Below, piece after piece: positions 17,132-26,267 of a stretch of DNA of 64,000 nucleotides. A program made the position numbers and the translations under genes. Below the pieces are notes generated by a model that was given only the letters and a program-made list of their open reading frames with translations, ran no database searches and was not told where the DNA came from. Source of the stretch: Silvibacterium sp035945555 (lineage in GTDB: Bacteria; Acidobacteriota; Terriglobia; Terriglobales; Acidobacteriaceae); contig DASZAG010000131.1 of assembly GCA_035945555.1 (NCBI GenBank), positions 1 to 64,000 on the forward strand, given 5' to 3'. The first letter of the stretch is position 1; each line of letters starts with the position of its first letter.

Positions 17132-18946
17132 GTGAGTAACGACCCAAGCCAAAGCCATACATCACCGGAAACATTCGAGGGCGATTACCGCCCGGTTGTG
17201 GCCACTCCTGCTCCAGCGGGGCAGGTGCGCGTTGACCCGTTGGAGCTGGAATTTTTGACCAGGCTTGCCGATGCGCTGAACACTACGCTGGACTTGCAAA
17301 CGTTGCTGAAACGTACGGCTGATTTGGTGCGGGCGGTAATTGACTATCGAATTTTCGCGATTCTGCTCATTAATGACCGCACCAATGACTTGCGCATGCG
17401 CTTCCAGATTGGCCATACATCAGAGATAGAGCGCATTCGCATCAAGCTAGGCGAAGGCATCGTAGGCCAGGTGGCGCAGCAGCGGCAGGCCCTCCTTGCT
17501 AACGATGTAATGAAATTCCCCGGCTACATCAATGCGAATCCGCAAGTGCGCTCGGAACTGGCGGTTCCGCTGATTGTCAAAAACCGCCTAATTGGCGTGA
17601 TCGACATTGAATCCGAACATGTTGACTACTTCAAGCCGGAGCACTTGCACCTGCTGCAACTCACGGCATCGCGCATTGGGCAGGCGATTGAAAATGCGCG
17701 GCTGTACACGCGAGTGGCTCGGCAGGCGCAAACACTAGAAGTGTTGAACGAAATCAGCCGCGAGCTCACGTCAATTCTGGATCTTGATGAGTTATTGGAA
17801 CGCATCAGCCAGCTTCTCCGGCGGATTATCGACTTTCAAATGTTTTCCATATGGCTGGTGAACGAGCACGAGCGCGCACTAGAGAACCGGTTTGCGCTGC
17901 GTTTTGGCGAGCGCTTCCATCCGGAAAACAAGCTGCCCCTCGATACCGGCCTGGTGGGCGCGGCAATTGCGTCGCACCGGCTGGTGCGCGTGAGTGACGT
18001 CCGCAAGGACTCCCGGTATGTGATGGTGAATCCTGAAACGAGGTCGGAGATGGCGGTGCCACTGGTCTACAAGGGCAAGGTAATCGGCGTCCTTGATCTG
18101 GAGCACACTCGCGGCAGCGCGTTCAATGAAGACCACGAGCGCGCTCTGAGCACTCTTGCCGGGCAAGTAGCCATTGCGATAGAAAATGCGCGACTCTACC
18201 AGAGGGTGGCGCAACAGGAACAGCGGCTGGAACATGACATGGCGATGGCCCGCGAGGTGCAATTGCGGCTGCTGCCTCCGGTAAAGCCGAAGCACGGGAA
18301 CGCGGAGTTTTCAGCGCGCTTTTTGCCGGCTCGAACAATCGGCGGCGACCTTTACGATCTGATCCAGTACGACCCACATCGCTCGGCCGTCGCGTTGGGA
18401 GATGTGAGCGGCAAGGCTGCTCCAGCTGCGCTGTACGCTGCACTGGTAAGCGGGTTGATGCGCTCGGCAGCGAGTCAATCTCTATCGCCTTCGGCATTGC
18501 TGGGTTCGCTGAATGAATCCCTCCAAGAACGCAAACTGGATTCGCAATACGTGGTTATGCTGTATGCGGTGTGGAACGACGAGAACCGCGCGCTGCAAGT
18601 GGCAAATGCCGGGGCCACACAGCCGCTGATTTGTCGCAACGGCGAAGTGGAGACGGTGAAGGCGGAGGGGTTTCCGCTGGGACTATTTCCGCATGTGGAG
18701 TACGAGGAGTTCACTCTCGCCACGCAGCCTGGCGACTCGATTATCTTCTTCAGTGACGGCATTACGGACGCGCAGAACAGCGAGGGCGAAATGTTTGGCG
18801 ATGAGCGGCTAAAGGCCGTGGTGAAGAAGAACCAGCAGAAATCGGCGTCGAAGATTGCGGATGCGATTCTCGCCGAGGTTGGGAAGTTCCAGCGCGGGAT
18901 AGAGCGATTTGATGACGAGACGGTAGTAGTGGTGAAGGTGCTGTGA
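17132..18946 (+). CDS. GAF-GAF-PP2C (RsbU/SpoIIE-type) serine phosphatase
   Basis: 604 residues from a GTG (AGGA six bases upstream). Two GAF sensor domains occupy roughly residues 45-190 and 215-370; each ends with the same helix signature (AIENARLYTRV, AIENARLYQRV). A short coiled linker (QEQRLEHDMAMAREVQLRLLPP) leads to a SpoIIE-type PP2C domain at about 390-604. That domain has GGDLYDLIQYD, ALGDVSGKAAPAAL and FFSDGITDAQNSEGE, which carry the metal-binding aspartates. No membrane segment is seen, so the enzyme should be cytoplasmic. By family knowledge it would dephosphorylate an anti-anti-sigma factor in a partner-switching pathway; no such partner lies in the window. Confidence 0.9.
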   Translation: MSNDPSQSHTSPETFEGDYRPVVATPAPAGQVRVDPLELEFLTRLADALNTTLDLQTLLKRTADLVRAVIDYRIFAILLINDRTNDLRMRFQIGHTSEIERIRIKLGEGIVGQVAQQRQALLANDVMKFPGYINANPQVRSELAVPLIVKNRLIGVIDIESEHVDYFKPEHLHLLQLTASRIGQAIENARLYTRVARQAQTLEVLNEISRELTSILDLDELLERISQLLRRIIDFQMFSIWLVNEHERALENRFALRFGERFHPENKLPLDTGLVGAAIASHRLVRVSDVRKDSRYVMVNPETRSEMAVPLVYKGKVIGVLDLEHTRGSAFNEDHERALSTLAGQVAIAIENARLYQRVAQQEQRLEHDMAMAREVQLRLLPPVKPKHGNAEFSARFLPARTIGGDLYDLIQYDPHRSAVALGDVSGKAAPAALYAALVSGLMRSAASQSLSPSALLGSLNESLQERKLDSQYVVMLYAVWNDENRALQVANAGATQPLICRNGEVETVKAEGFPLGLFPHVEYEEFTLATQPGDSIIFFSDGITDAQNSEGEMFGDERLKAVVKKNQQKSASKIADAILAEVGKFQRGIERFDDETVVVVKVL

Positions 18947-19086
18947 GATTCGCGACGCGCTTAGGACCTACCTAAAGCGCGCCGCGTGAAAATACCTACT
19001 TCAAAAGACATTCTTTTGCGCAGGTCACCCTTGTGCTCCAGTCCAGATACGCGCCCTGGCGTTAGGCGTAAGAGCGCTCGCCAGGA

Positions 19087-20649
19087 TCATTGAACCCTTC
19101 CCTGCACCTTTGCATTGCCAAGTTGGTTGACCACAACTGCCGTTGCTCCGGGTGGAAGAATCTGTAACGACTTCAAAAACTCGATGATTGAATCTCGATC
19201 GTAATCACTCAAGTTCTGGAATGCGATGCGCTCCTGCAGGGCCTCGCCCGAGTGCGCTAGTACTTCCTCGCGCATGGTCGTGTAGAGTCCGTGGTGACCG
19301 AATGGGTGTTGGTTGGCGATTCCCCACAGCTTGCGGGTGAGGAACTTACTATTGCCGGCGAAAAATGCCTTCGACCCCGCAGGCTGGTTCATATCAAGTG
19401 GCTCACGATTCGGATCGTTAGGGCCAGCTGTAATATCGTGCAGCTTGAAGTCGGTGAACGCCGGGACCCAAACGATTCCGTTCACGGGCTTGAGACGTGG
19501 TCCTGGAAGCTGATCGCTGGTCAGATCAACCGAGATCGCCTGGGTATCTCCGGGTTGCAGATTGCCGGTCGGATTGTATGGATTCGGCTCGGTATAGATC
19601 CAACCTCGTTTGTCGAGAGGCAGAGCCGGCATATGGCACCCTCCGCAACCAATTCGGCTGAACTGGCGGAAGCCATTGGCAACAGCAGCTTCAATTTCGG
19701 GATCGTCGGGAACCATCTGCCCCGGTACAGGCAGCGTGGCTTGAAAGATCGTCGCAGCAGTGACATCGGCTCGCGTCAGTTCATTCACAAACCCGTCACC
19801 ATCAGCGTCAACGCCAAGCCCGAACCTCTCCTCCGACTGAATACCGTGATGTTGATTGAACGCGTTATTCGTGAACTGACGCAAAGAGATGACGTTCCCG
19901 GCCTGAGAAAAAGGCCGAATGATCAGGTTGGGAGGGGTAGCACCCGACGTTGCGACACTTGGTGCAGGAAGGCCATCGACCTGCGACGTGTCCCAGGTGC
20001 CATCGAGATTGTGAATCAGAACACCAAAATCAATCCCCTTGGATAACAGCCGAGCTCGATGGCCGGCAGGTGTGCTGTCGCGGATGAGCTGCAGATCAGC
20101 TGTGATCTGACGCGCGAGCATCTCGATAAACCCCGAGCCGAACATTCCAATGGTCTTGCGCGAGTTCGCAATGTCCTGCAGGTTCACGGGGTTGCCAAGT
20201 TCATCCACAGCTCCCCGCGTAGGCATGGCATCGGAGCGATCGAATGTCGCGAAATCAAATCTCTGACCCAATACGAATACGTTGCCGACTATGTCGCCTC
20301 CACCTCCGACGCGCGGCTTGTTGTGGCAACCCGAACATGAGTTCGTATCAGGCCCAGAAATACGATTAAAGTTCCGTGGAAATACAAGAGGAGAACCGAG
20401 GTCTGAGAGCGGATTGCCCGTACCTTTGGTGAGCGGCCGCCCGGCGCCTTCCTGTGAGGTCCAGCTGGCGGTGAACAGCTTCTCTCCATAAGCGATCAGG
20501 TCGCTTATGGAGACCTCATATTCTTCGCCATCCTGCAGGTGACGGGGAATTGCGACTTCGCGTCCGATCTGCAGGCTTTGCGCTGCTATGCCGAACCCAG
20601 CGCAGCAGGTTAGAGTCGCCATGAGGCTGATCGCCAGTTTGTTCCTCAT
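19087..20649 (-). CDS. Di-haem cytochrome c peroxidase-like oxidoreductase, periplasmic
   Basis: 520 residues from an ATG five bases after AAGGAG; the GTG two codons earlier is less well placed. A signal peptide is visible (LAISLMATLTCCAGFGIAAQS). There are two CxxCH haem sites, CSGCH and CGGCH, at about residues 105-109 and 335-339. The layout and length fit the di-haem oxidoreductase/thiol-oxidoreductase (DHOR, MauG/CcpA-related) group. An EF-hand-like loop DADGDGFVNE at about 281-290 suggests a bound calcium, known in this superfamily. The C-terminal YDRDSIIEFLKSLQILPPG is the standard end. It probably handles electrons or peroxide in the periplasm; the substrate is not determinable. Confidence 0.85.
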   Translation of the reverse strand: MRNKLAISLMATLTCCAGFGIAAQSLQIGREVAIPRHLQDGEEYEVSISDLIAYGEKLFTASWTSQEGAGRPLTKGTGNPLSDLGSPLVFPRNFNRISGPDTNSCSGCHNKPRVGGGGDIVGNVFVLGQRFDFATFDRSDAMPTRGAVDELGNPVNLQDIANSRKTIGMFGSGFIEMLARQITADLQLIRDSTPAGHRARLLSKGIDFGVLIHNLDGTWDTSQVDGLPAPSVATSGATPPNLIIRPFSQAGNVISLRQFTNNAFNQHHGIQSEERFGLGVDADGDGFVNELTRADVTAATIFQATLPVPGQMVPDDPEIEAAVANGFRQFSRIGCGGCHMPALPLDKRGWIYTEPNPYNPTGNLQPGDTQAISVDLTSDQLPGPRLKPVNGIVWVPAFTDFKLHDITAGPNDPNREPLDMNQPAGSKAFFAGNSKFLTRKLWGIANQHPFGHHGLYTTMREEVLAHSGEALQERIAFQNLSDYDRDSIIEFLKSLQILPPGATAVVVNQLGNAKVQGRVQ

Positions 20650-20834
20650 ATTCACTCCTTTTTGGGGAAGACGTCCCTTTACGACCTGCCCAAGGAGAGC
20701 CCCCCGACGATGAGCCCGCCCATCGGAAGGCCCTCCTCACGTATTGCTTCTGTTGAATTTCCAAACGTGATGGAGTTCGGGGATTTCTGTCATACGCTGC
20801 CGGAAATCCCCCTTCTTTCGGCGGTTCGTTCGGT

Positions 20835-21437
20835 CTACGGAATATTGAAAACCGCAAGTGCGACAGGGTGACCGACATTTCCATCCGCCGGGGCACCCAG
20901 TCCGGGCGGTCCGAGCAGTGGCAGTTGTGGTGTCAGCAATTGGCGCGCTCGGAAACGGTTGTCGGTGGTGCTTGCCGGACCGTGTTCGAACATGATGATC
21001 CACACTGTCGATCCATGAGAAAAACGCAAATCGTGAAGCGTGCCGGTCATATAAAACCGGCTGCTTCCCCCTGCGACGCCGGCGTCCATACGGCCAAATA
21101 CGACAGCCGGGTTAGTGGCCGGCAACCAACCATCCGGATCAGAACATACACCCGGCGTCCCCCCTGCGTAGTGTCCACATTGCGCCGGATCATCTATATA
21201 GGCGAACCAGGTGGTGTAGGCGTGGCCCGCTATCAGGTTTGCGGTAAACTCCGAAACTGTTACCTCATTGTCGTCAATACAGAGGTAGGCTGAACCCGTG
21301 ATGCCGCTGAGGTTATGGGGATCGCTGACAGATGTTTTCAGCAATTGGTCGCAGTCAGCCGCGACGGCGTTGTTTGCAAAAGAGGCAAGCCCCGCGAGAG
21401 CAGCGAACAGGATAGTGAAATGCAATAGCTTTTTCAT
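20835..21437 (-). CDS. Secreted cysteine-containing protein of unknown function
   Basis: 200 residues from the ATG at 21437, chosen because AAGGAG stands nine bases upstream and the signal peptide starts there (KKLLHFTILFAALAGLASF, cleavage near AVA-ADC). The mature protein has four cysteines in its first half (DCDQLL, YLCIDD, QCGHY, GVCSDP), suggesting two disulfides outside the cytoplasm. It also has an aromatic AYTTWFAYIDDP patch and a later WIIMFEHGP. No known domain is recognised. It is upstream of the di-haem cytochrome gene on the same strand with a 185-base gap, so the two may be functionally linked; that is only a suggestion. Confidence 0.7.
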   Translation of the reverse strand: MKKLLHFTILFAALAGLASFANNAVAADCDQLLKTSVSDPHNLSGITGSAYLCIDDNEVTVSEFTANLIAGHAYTTWFAYIDDPAQCGHYAGGTPGVCSDPDGWLPATNPAVVFGRMDAGVAGGSSRFYMTGTLHDLRFSHGSTVWIIMFEHGPASTTDNRFRARQLLTPQLPLLGPPGLGAPADGNVGHPVALAVFNIP

Positions 21438-21653
21438 GTGCGGATTCTCCTTGTTGCTCTTGCCGAAACTGCCCACTAGCAGAGCGCAAGAACACCCGCA
21501 CTCTGCTTGGTTTCTGCATGGGACTGCAATCCCAGCTACCTCTTTTGAAGGTCAAAGTTTCCTCTCACCGTAAGTTGTTGAAATCACGGCTCCAGAAAAA
21601 TTCCAAGGAGCTGTTTTGAGGCGTATCATTGCTGCTGCGGTTGAGGTATTCGC

Positions 21654-23576
21654 ATGCCAAACCCCACACCGACAGCTCATGTATTGCGTTTCGACTCCTT
21701 TGAGCTAGACCTTCGCGCGGGCGAATTGCGCAAATCGGACATCCGACTACGCCTTCAAGGGCAGCCCATCCAGTTACTCGGAATTTTGGTGCAATCTCCC
21801 GGCCGCTTGGTCACCCGTGAGGAGCTGATCTCGCAGTTGTGGCCGACCGACACCTTCGTCGATTTTGATCACAGTTTGAATAATTCGATTCTCCGCATTC
21901 GCGAGGTGCTCGGCGACTCTGCCGGGACCCCGCGTTACATCGAGACTCTCCCGCGGCGTGGCTACCGATTCATCGGGCAGGTGGAAGGGCTGGTAGCCGA
22001 CGCGCTCGAACCGGGCCCGCCAACCGAGCATTTCGCGGCAACGCCAGCTCCCATTCGCTCGGGGAGAGGCCGACGGATTTTGATTCCCTCAATCCTGCTG
22101 CCTTCGCTTTTGATTCTTGCCGGCGTTGTGCTTTGGTTTGCGCCTTCATTCCATCGGGCGAGCGCAGCGAACATACATTCGATTGCCGTCCTGCCGTTCG
22201 ACAATCTTTCTGGCGACCCCTCTCAGAACTACCTCGCCGACGGCACGACAGACCAGCTCATCACCGATCTCGCCCAGGTTGGCTCCCTTCGCGTCATTTC
22301 CCGAATATCGGTCATGCATTACCGGAACACGAAAAAGACCTTACCCGAGATCGCACGCGAGTTGAACGTTGACAGCGTCGTGGAGGGCTCGCTTACACGC
22401 TCAGGCGACCGGGTTCGGATCACCGCACAGTTGCTTCGTGCAAACTCCGATGAGCACATTTGGGCCGATACCTACGAGCGCAATGTTGGCGACATTCTAC
22501 GGCTGCAAAGTGACGTCGCACAGGCTATCGCAGAGCGGGTCCGCGCGGATCTAAGTCCGCAGCAAATGGCACGTCTTCGCTTTGCTCCGACAGTGGATTC
22601 AGCAGCATATGAAGACTATTTGCGCGGACGCTATCTCTTTACCGACTATTTCTATTCGACGACGCAGCTAAGAATCGCCCAAAATTATTTTCAGAAGTCG
22701 ATTCGCAAGGATCCAAATTTTGCGCCCTCATATGCTGGGCTTGCAAATTCTTACCTTTACCTCGCGTTCGATCGCGGAATATCACCACAAAGTGCTTATG
22801 AGCTTGCGCAACAGGCTCTCACAAAGGCTTTACAGTTAGACCCTGACGTAGGCGAAGCGCATGAGGCCCTCGCAGTCATGAAATGGAGGTATGAATGGGA
22901 TTGGGCCGGCGCCGAGCGGGAGTTCAGAGACACAATCGCTTTGGCTCCAAGCTATGACTGTGCCCACGAGGATTTCTCAAGCTATCTCAGCTTCAAGGGG
23001 CAACGTGCCGAAGCTCTAGCTGAGATTGTCAAGAGCCACGAGCTGAATTCCGACTTCAACATCGATGACGCTGAGTTGGAGCTTTACTATCAATTGCGAG
23101 ACTACAAAGCTCTCATTGAATCTGGGCTCCGGACAGTCGCGGCGGAACCAAACGCCTGGGGCAATCATTACGCTCTCGGCGTGGGCTACGAAGGTTCCAG
23201 ACAACTGGCCCTGGCCATTCCCGAATACCAGAAGGCCGTTTCATTGTCAGACGGCGATCAGGATGCCAGCGCCGCGCTAGCGCATGCATATGCCGTAACC
23301 GGCAAGACAGCGGAGGCCAAAAAAATCCTCCTGGATATGCTCACCCAATCGAGGACTTCCTACGTTTCGCCCTACATGATTGCAGCTATTTATGCTGGAC
23401 TCGGCGATAAGGATCAAGCATTCGCATTTCTCGAGAAGGCCTACAGGGAGAGGTCACCCGACATCTCCTGGTCATTCAAGTCTGACCTGCGTCTCGATAA
23501 TCTTCGCTCAGATCCTCGGTTTCAATCGCTCTTGGAGCGACTTCAACTCCCCGCGCCGTCGGCTCCGCGAAGTTGA
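21654..23576 (+). CDS. Membrane one-component regulator: winged helix, transmembrane segment, TolB-like domain and TPR repeats
   Basis: 640 residues from the ATG at 21654. Residues about 9-105 are an OmpR-type winged helix closely resembling that of the gene at 12112 (LRFDSFELDLRAGEL, LWPTDTFVDFDHSLNNSI, IETLPRRGYRFIGQV). One membrane span lies at about 143-163 (ILIPSILLPSLLILAGVVLW). Residues about 178-305 match the TolB-amino-terminal-like/adenylate-cyclase-associated segment (SIAVLPFDNLSGDPSQNYLADG, VVEGSLTRSGDRVRITAQL). TPR helices fill about 310-630 (FAPSYAGLANSYLYLAF, VGEAHEALAVMKWRYEWDW). It should sense something outside or interact through its TPRs and control transcription; targets are unknown. 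It is divergent from the secreted cysteine-containing protein. Confidence 0.88.
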   Translation: MPNPTPTAHVLRFDSFELDLRAGELRKSDIRLRLQGQPIQLLGILVQSPGRLVTREELISQLWPTDTFVDFDHSLNNSILRIREVLGDSAGTPRYIETLPRRGYRFIGQVEGLVADALEPGPPTEHFAATPAPIRSGRGRRILIPSILLPSLLILAGVVLWFAPSFHRASAANIHSIAVLPFDNLSGDPSQNYLADGTTDQLITDLAQVGSLRVISRISVMHYRNTKKTLPEIARELNVDSVVEGSLTRSGDRVRITAQLLRANSDEHIWADTYERNVGDILRLQSDVAQAIAERVRADLSPQQMARLRFAPTVDSAAYEDYLRGRYLFTDYFYSTTQLRIAQNYFQKSIRKDPNFAPSYAGLANSYLYLAFDRGISPQSAYELAQQALTKALQLDPDVGEAHEALAVMKWRYEWDWAGAEREFRDTIALAPSYDCAHEDFSSYLSFKGQRAEALAEIVKSHELNSDFNIDDAELELYYQLRDYKALIESGLRTVAAEPNAWGNHYALGVGYEGSRQLALAIPEYQKAVSLSDGDQDASAALAHAYAVTGKTAEAKKILLDMLTQSRTSYVSPYMIAAIYAGLGDKDQAFAFLEKAYRERSPDISWSFKSDLRLDNLRSDPRFQSLLERLQLPAPSAPRS

Positions 23577-23684
23577 AGTTTTTGAGTTTGCGCCGCTTGT
23601 TCGCATAGGAGTTTCCAATCATCAGGTAGCATGCTCATGAATACTTTACGATAAAGGAAACACCCCCTTTCGGAGAGCCTTTCC

Positions 23685-24989
23685 TTGTCCCTGACTGAAA
23701 CTTCTGTAGAACGCGTTATTTCGCCCGCCCGCAACGTATCCGGAAGCCTTCGCCTACCCGGAGATAAGAGCATTTCGCACCGCTACGCTCTGCTGGGCGG
23801 GCTAGCCCACGGTAAGACGCACCTGACGAACTTCTCCACCGGAGCGGATTGCGGGAGCAGCCTGCGGTGCGTGGAGGCGCTGGGTGCGAAAGTGACGCGG
23901 GACGGCGCCAACGTGGAGATCGAAGGTGTGGGTGGGCGGTTTCGCACGACACAAAGACCATTAGACTGCGGCAATTCCGGATCGACGATACGTATGCTCT
24001 CTGGTCTGCTTGCGCCACAGGAGGGCAGCTTTACGCTCGTCGGCGACGAGTCCCTGAGCCGCAGGCCGATGGAGCGTATTCGCAAGCCGCTCACGCAAAT
24101 GAGCGCGAAGATTGAGCTGACGGACGGCCACGCTCCGGTGACGATTCATGGATCGAAACTGACGGCGATTGACTACGCGACCCCGGTGCCGAGCGCACAG
24201 GTGAAGAGCGCGGTACTGTTTGCTGGCGTGCAGACTAAGGGCCGGACGACGGTGCGCGAGGCCGTACGCACCCGCGACCACAGCGAGCTTGCACTGCGCG
24301 GATTTGGGGCGACGATTGAGCGCACTCTGGATTCGGTATCGATTGAGGGACCGCAGGAGTTGCAAGGCTTTGAGGGCGCAGTACCGGGAGATATTTCTTC
24401 CGCTGCATTCTTTCTTTGCGCGGCGTCGCTCTTCCCTGATTCGAATTTGATTTTTGATGGACTCGGATTGAATCCAACACGTGCGACTTTGCTAGATGCT
24501 CTGACCGCGCTGGGATCGCACATTGGCGTGCTGAATCTGGAAGAGAAACACGGCGAGCTGGTAGGGACCGTGCAGGTGAATGCGCCTAGAGACGGGTTGA
24601 CGGGAACAACGATCTCGGGCGCATTGGCTGCTCAGTTGATCGATGAGCTCCCGGTGCTGGCCGCGATTGGGCCGTACACGCGAAATGGAATCCGCATTCG
24701 AGATGCGAAAGAACTGCGTGTGAAAGAGTCGGACCGCATTGCGCTGGTAGCAGAGAACCTTCGCGCGATGGGTGCACAGGTTGTCGAGTTTGAAGACGGA
24801 CTGGATGTTCCGGGCGGGCAGCAGTTGCACGCGGCGGAGATCAACTCCGGCGGTGACCACCGCATCGCAATGGCTTTTTCTGTGGCCGCGCTGCGAGCGA
24901 CTGGCCAGACGGTGATCCGCGGAGCGGAATCGGCCGCGATTTCGTTCCCCGAATTCTTCGACCTGCTGGACCGCGTGACGGAGCGATAA
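23685..24989 (+). CDS. aroA: 3-phosphoshikimate 1-carboxyvinyltransferase (EPSP synthase)
   Basis: 434 residues from a TTG about nine bases after CGGAGAG. It makes EPSP from shikimate-3-phosphate and PEP in the cytoplasm, the sixth step of aromatic amino acid synthesis. Signature blocks are all present: LPGDKSISHRYALLGGLA (phosphate-binding Lys/Ser), GNSGSTIRMLSGLLA, GDESLSRRPMERI, RVKESDRIALVAENL and GDHRIAMAFSVAAL. The Ala in LNSGST-type position and the whole pattern resemble class II (glyphosate-tolerant-like) enzymes only weakly, so no class is claimed. It stands alone between the TPR regulator and the DapA-like gene. Confidence 0.95.
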   Translation: MSLTETSVERVISPARNVSGSLRLPGDKSISHRYALLGGLAHGKTHLTNFSTGADCGSSLRCVEALGAKVTRDGANVEIEGVGGRFRTTQRPLDCGNSGSTIRMLSGLLAPQEGSFTLVGDESLSRRPMERIRKPLTQMSAKIELTDGHAPVTIHGSKLTAIDYATPVPSAQVKSAVLFAGVQTKGRTTVREAVRTRDHSELALRGFGATIERTLDSVSIEGPQELQGFEGAVPGDISSAAFFLCAASLFPDSNLIFDGLGLNPTRATLLDALTALGSHIGVLNLEEKHGELVGTVQVNAPRDGLTGTTISGALAAQLIDELPVLAAIGPYTRNGIRIRDAKELRVKESDRIALVAENLRAMGAQVVEFEDGLDVPGGQQLHAAEINSGGDHRIAMAFSVAALRATGQTVIRGAESAAISFPEFFDLLDRVTER

Positions 24990-25031
24990 GGCTCTTCCCT
25001 TCGCCCATCTCTCGCAAGCTACAATCGTTCT

Positions 25032-26081
25032 ATGTTGCTCGAAGGCATTTTCCCGGCCGCGACCACACCGTTTTATCCAGACGGACGCGTTTACACGAAG
25101 AAACTCGAACACAATGTGGAGCGCTATTCTCTTACGCCAGTAGCGGGGCTTGTGATTCTGGGCTCGACCGGCGAAGCTGTAATGCTTAATGACGACGACA
25201 CGCGGCATGTGCTGAGAGCAGCGCGGGAAGCGGCGGCTCCTGATAAAGTGCTAATCGCGGGCGTGGCGCGAGAGAGCGTGGCAGAGACATTGCGCCTGGC
25301 CGAGTACGCAGCGGAGCAGAATTATGATGCGGTGCTGGTTCGGACGCCGCAATTCTATGCTCCCCAGATGGACGGGGCCGCGATGCTCACCTACTATCGG
25401 GCGCTGGCGGACCGCTCGCCTCTGCCGGTAGTGATCTACAGCATCCCAAAGTTTACCCGCTACGAGATTCCGGTGGAAGTGGTGGCGGAGCTGGCGCAGC
25501 ACCAGAACATTGTCGGCATTAAAGACTCGAGCGGCAGCGTGGAACGAATTGCCGCGCTGGTTGCCGCGACGCGCAACGCGCCGCGCAGGCAGGCGGATGT
25601 GACCCCGGTGTTCACGGCGTACACAACGCGAATGATGCTGGCGCAGACAATGGCGCAGAGCAACTTTGTCGCGACAGAGGCGCTGGCCGGCCCTGTGGCG
25701 GTGGCTCCTCCAGTGCAGACGAAGATGACGCGGCGGAAGGAAGTGGGATTTCAGGTGCTGACCGGATCGGCGGTGCAGTTGTATGACTCGCTGCAGGCGG
25801 GCGCCAGCGGTGGCGTGTTGGCGATGGCCGCATGCGCTCCACAGGCTTGCCAGGAGATTTACACGGCGTGGAGAGAAAATGATCCCAAGCTAGCGGCGAT
25901 TAAGCAGCAGCGCATGGCTGTGCCGTCCGCCGTTGTGCTGGCGAAGTATGGGGTGCCAGGTATCAAGCACGCGTGCGATTTGAATGGATATTTTGGCGGG
26001 CGTCCGCGGCTGCCACTCCTTGCGCTGGATGCGCAACAACAGGCTGAAGTGGCGAATGCGATGAGAGACGTGAAGAACTAG
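25032..26081 (+). CDS. DapA/DHDPS-family lyase with an internal insertion
   Basis: 349 residues, about 50 longer than usual for dihydrodipicolinate synthase family members. The TIM-barrel class I aldolase core is clear: EGIFPAATTPFYPDG, LVILGSTGEAVML, the active-site tyrosine (VVIYSIPKF, Tyr136) and the Schiff-base lysine Lys164 in VGIKDSSGS. The excess lies at about residues 185-237, directly after the lysine strand, where QADVTPVFTAYTTRMM begins a segment absent from typical members; the barrel resumes at VLTGSAVQLYDSLQAGASGG. It may be a true DapA or another 2-oxoacid aldolase (HOGA/KDG type). It is 42 bases after aroA, so co-transcription is plausible. Confidence 0.85.
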   Translation: MLLEGIFPAATTPFYPDGRVYTKKLEHNVERYSLTPVAGLVILGSTGEAVMLNDDDTRHVLRAAREAAAPDKVLIAGVARESVAETLRLAEYAAEQNYDAVLVRTPQFYAPQMDGAAMLTYYRALADRSPLPVVIYSIPKFTRYEIPVEVVAELAQHQNIVGIKDSSGSVERIAALVAATRNAPRRQADVTPVFTAYTTRMMLAQTMAQSNFVATEALAGPVAVAPPVQTKMTRRKEVGFQVLTGSAVQLYDSLQAGASGGVLAMAACAPQACQEIYTAWRENDPKLAAIKQQRMAVPSAVVLAKYGVPGIKHACDLNGYFGGRPRLPLLALDAQQQAEVANAMRDVKN

Positions 26082-26115
26082 CGTAAATCGCTTCTCTTCC
26101 CTTGTTTCCATTCGC

Positions 26116-26129
26116 GCATGAATTCATGC
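26116..26129. promoter_or_regulatory. Perfect palindrome between the DapA-like gene and korA
   Basis: GCATGAATTCATGC is a 14-base perfect palindrome in the 186-base gap upstream of korA. Position and symmetry fit an operator, but it could be chance. No matching second copy was seen nearby. Confidence 0.25.
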
Positions 26130-26267
26130 AGTTCGAGCGCGTATCCAGCCAGTAACGCGCAAAAGGCGAATTAGATGGCCTCACGCGACTATAATTAAGT
26201 CTCAGAACGGGCGGTTCGATACGCTCAACCCAAGTTCAACTTACTTATTTGAAGGGAATCCCGCCAC

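Noticed and set aside
24492..25208. A 238-residue minus-strand open frame across aroA and the DapA-like gene
   Set aside because: It is antisense to two well-supported genes, with Arg/His-rich composition and no motif.
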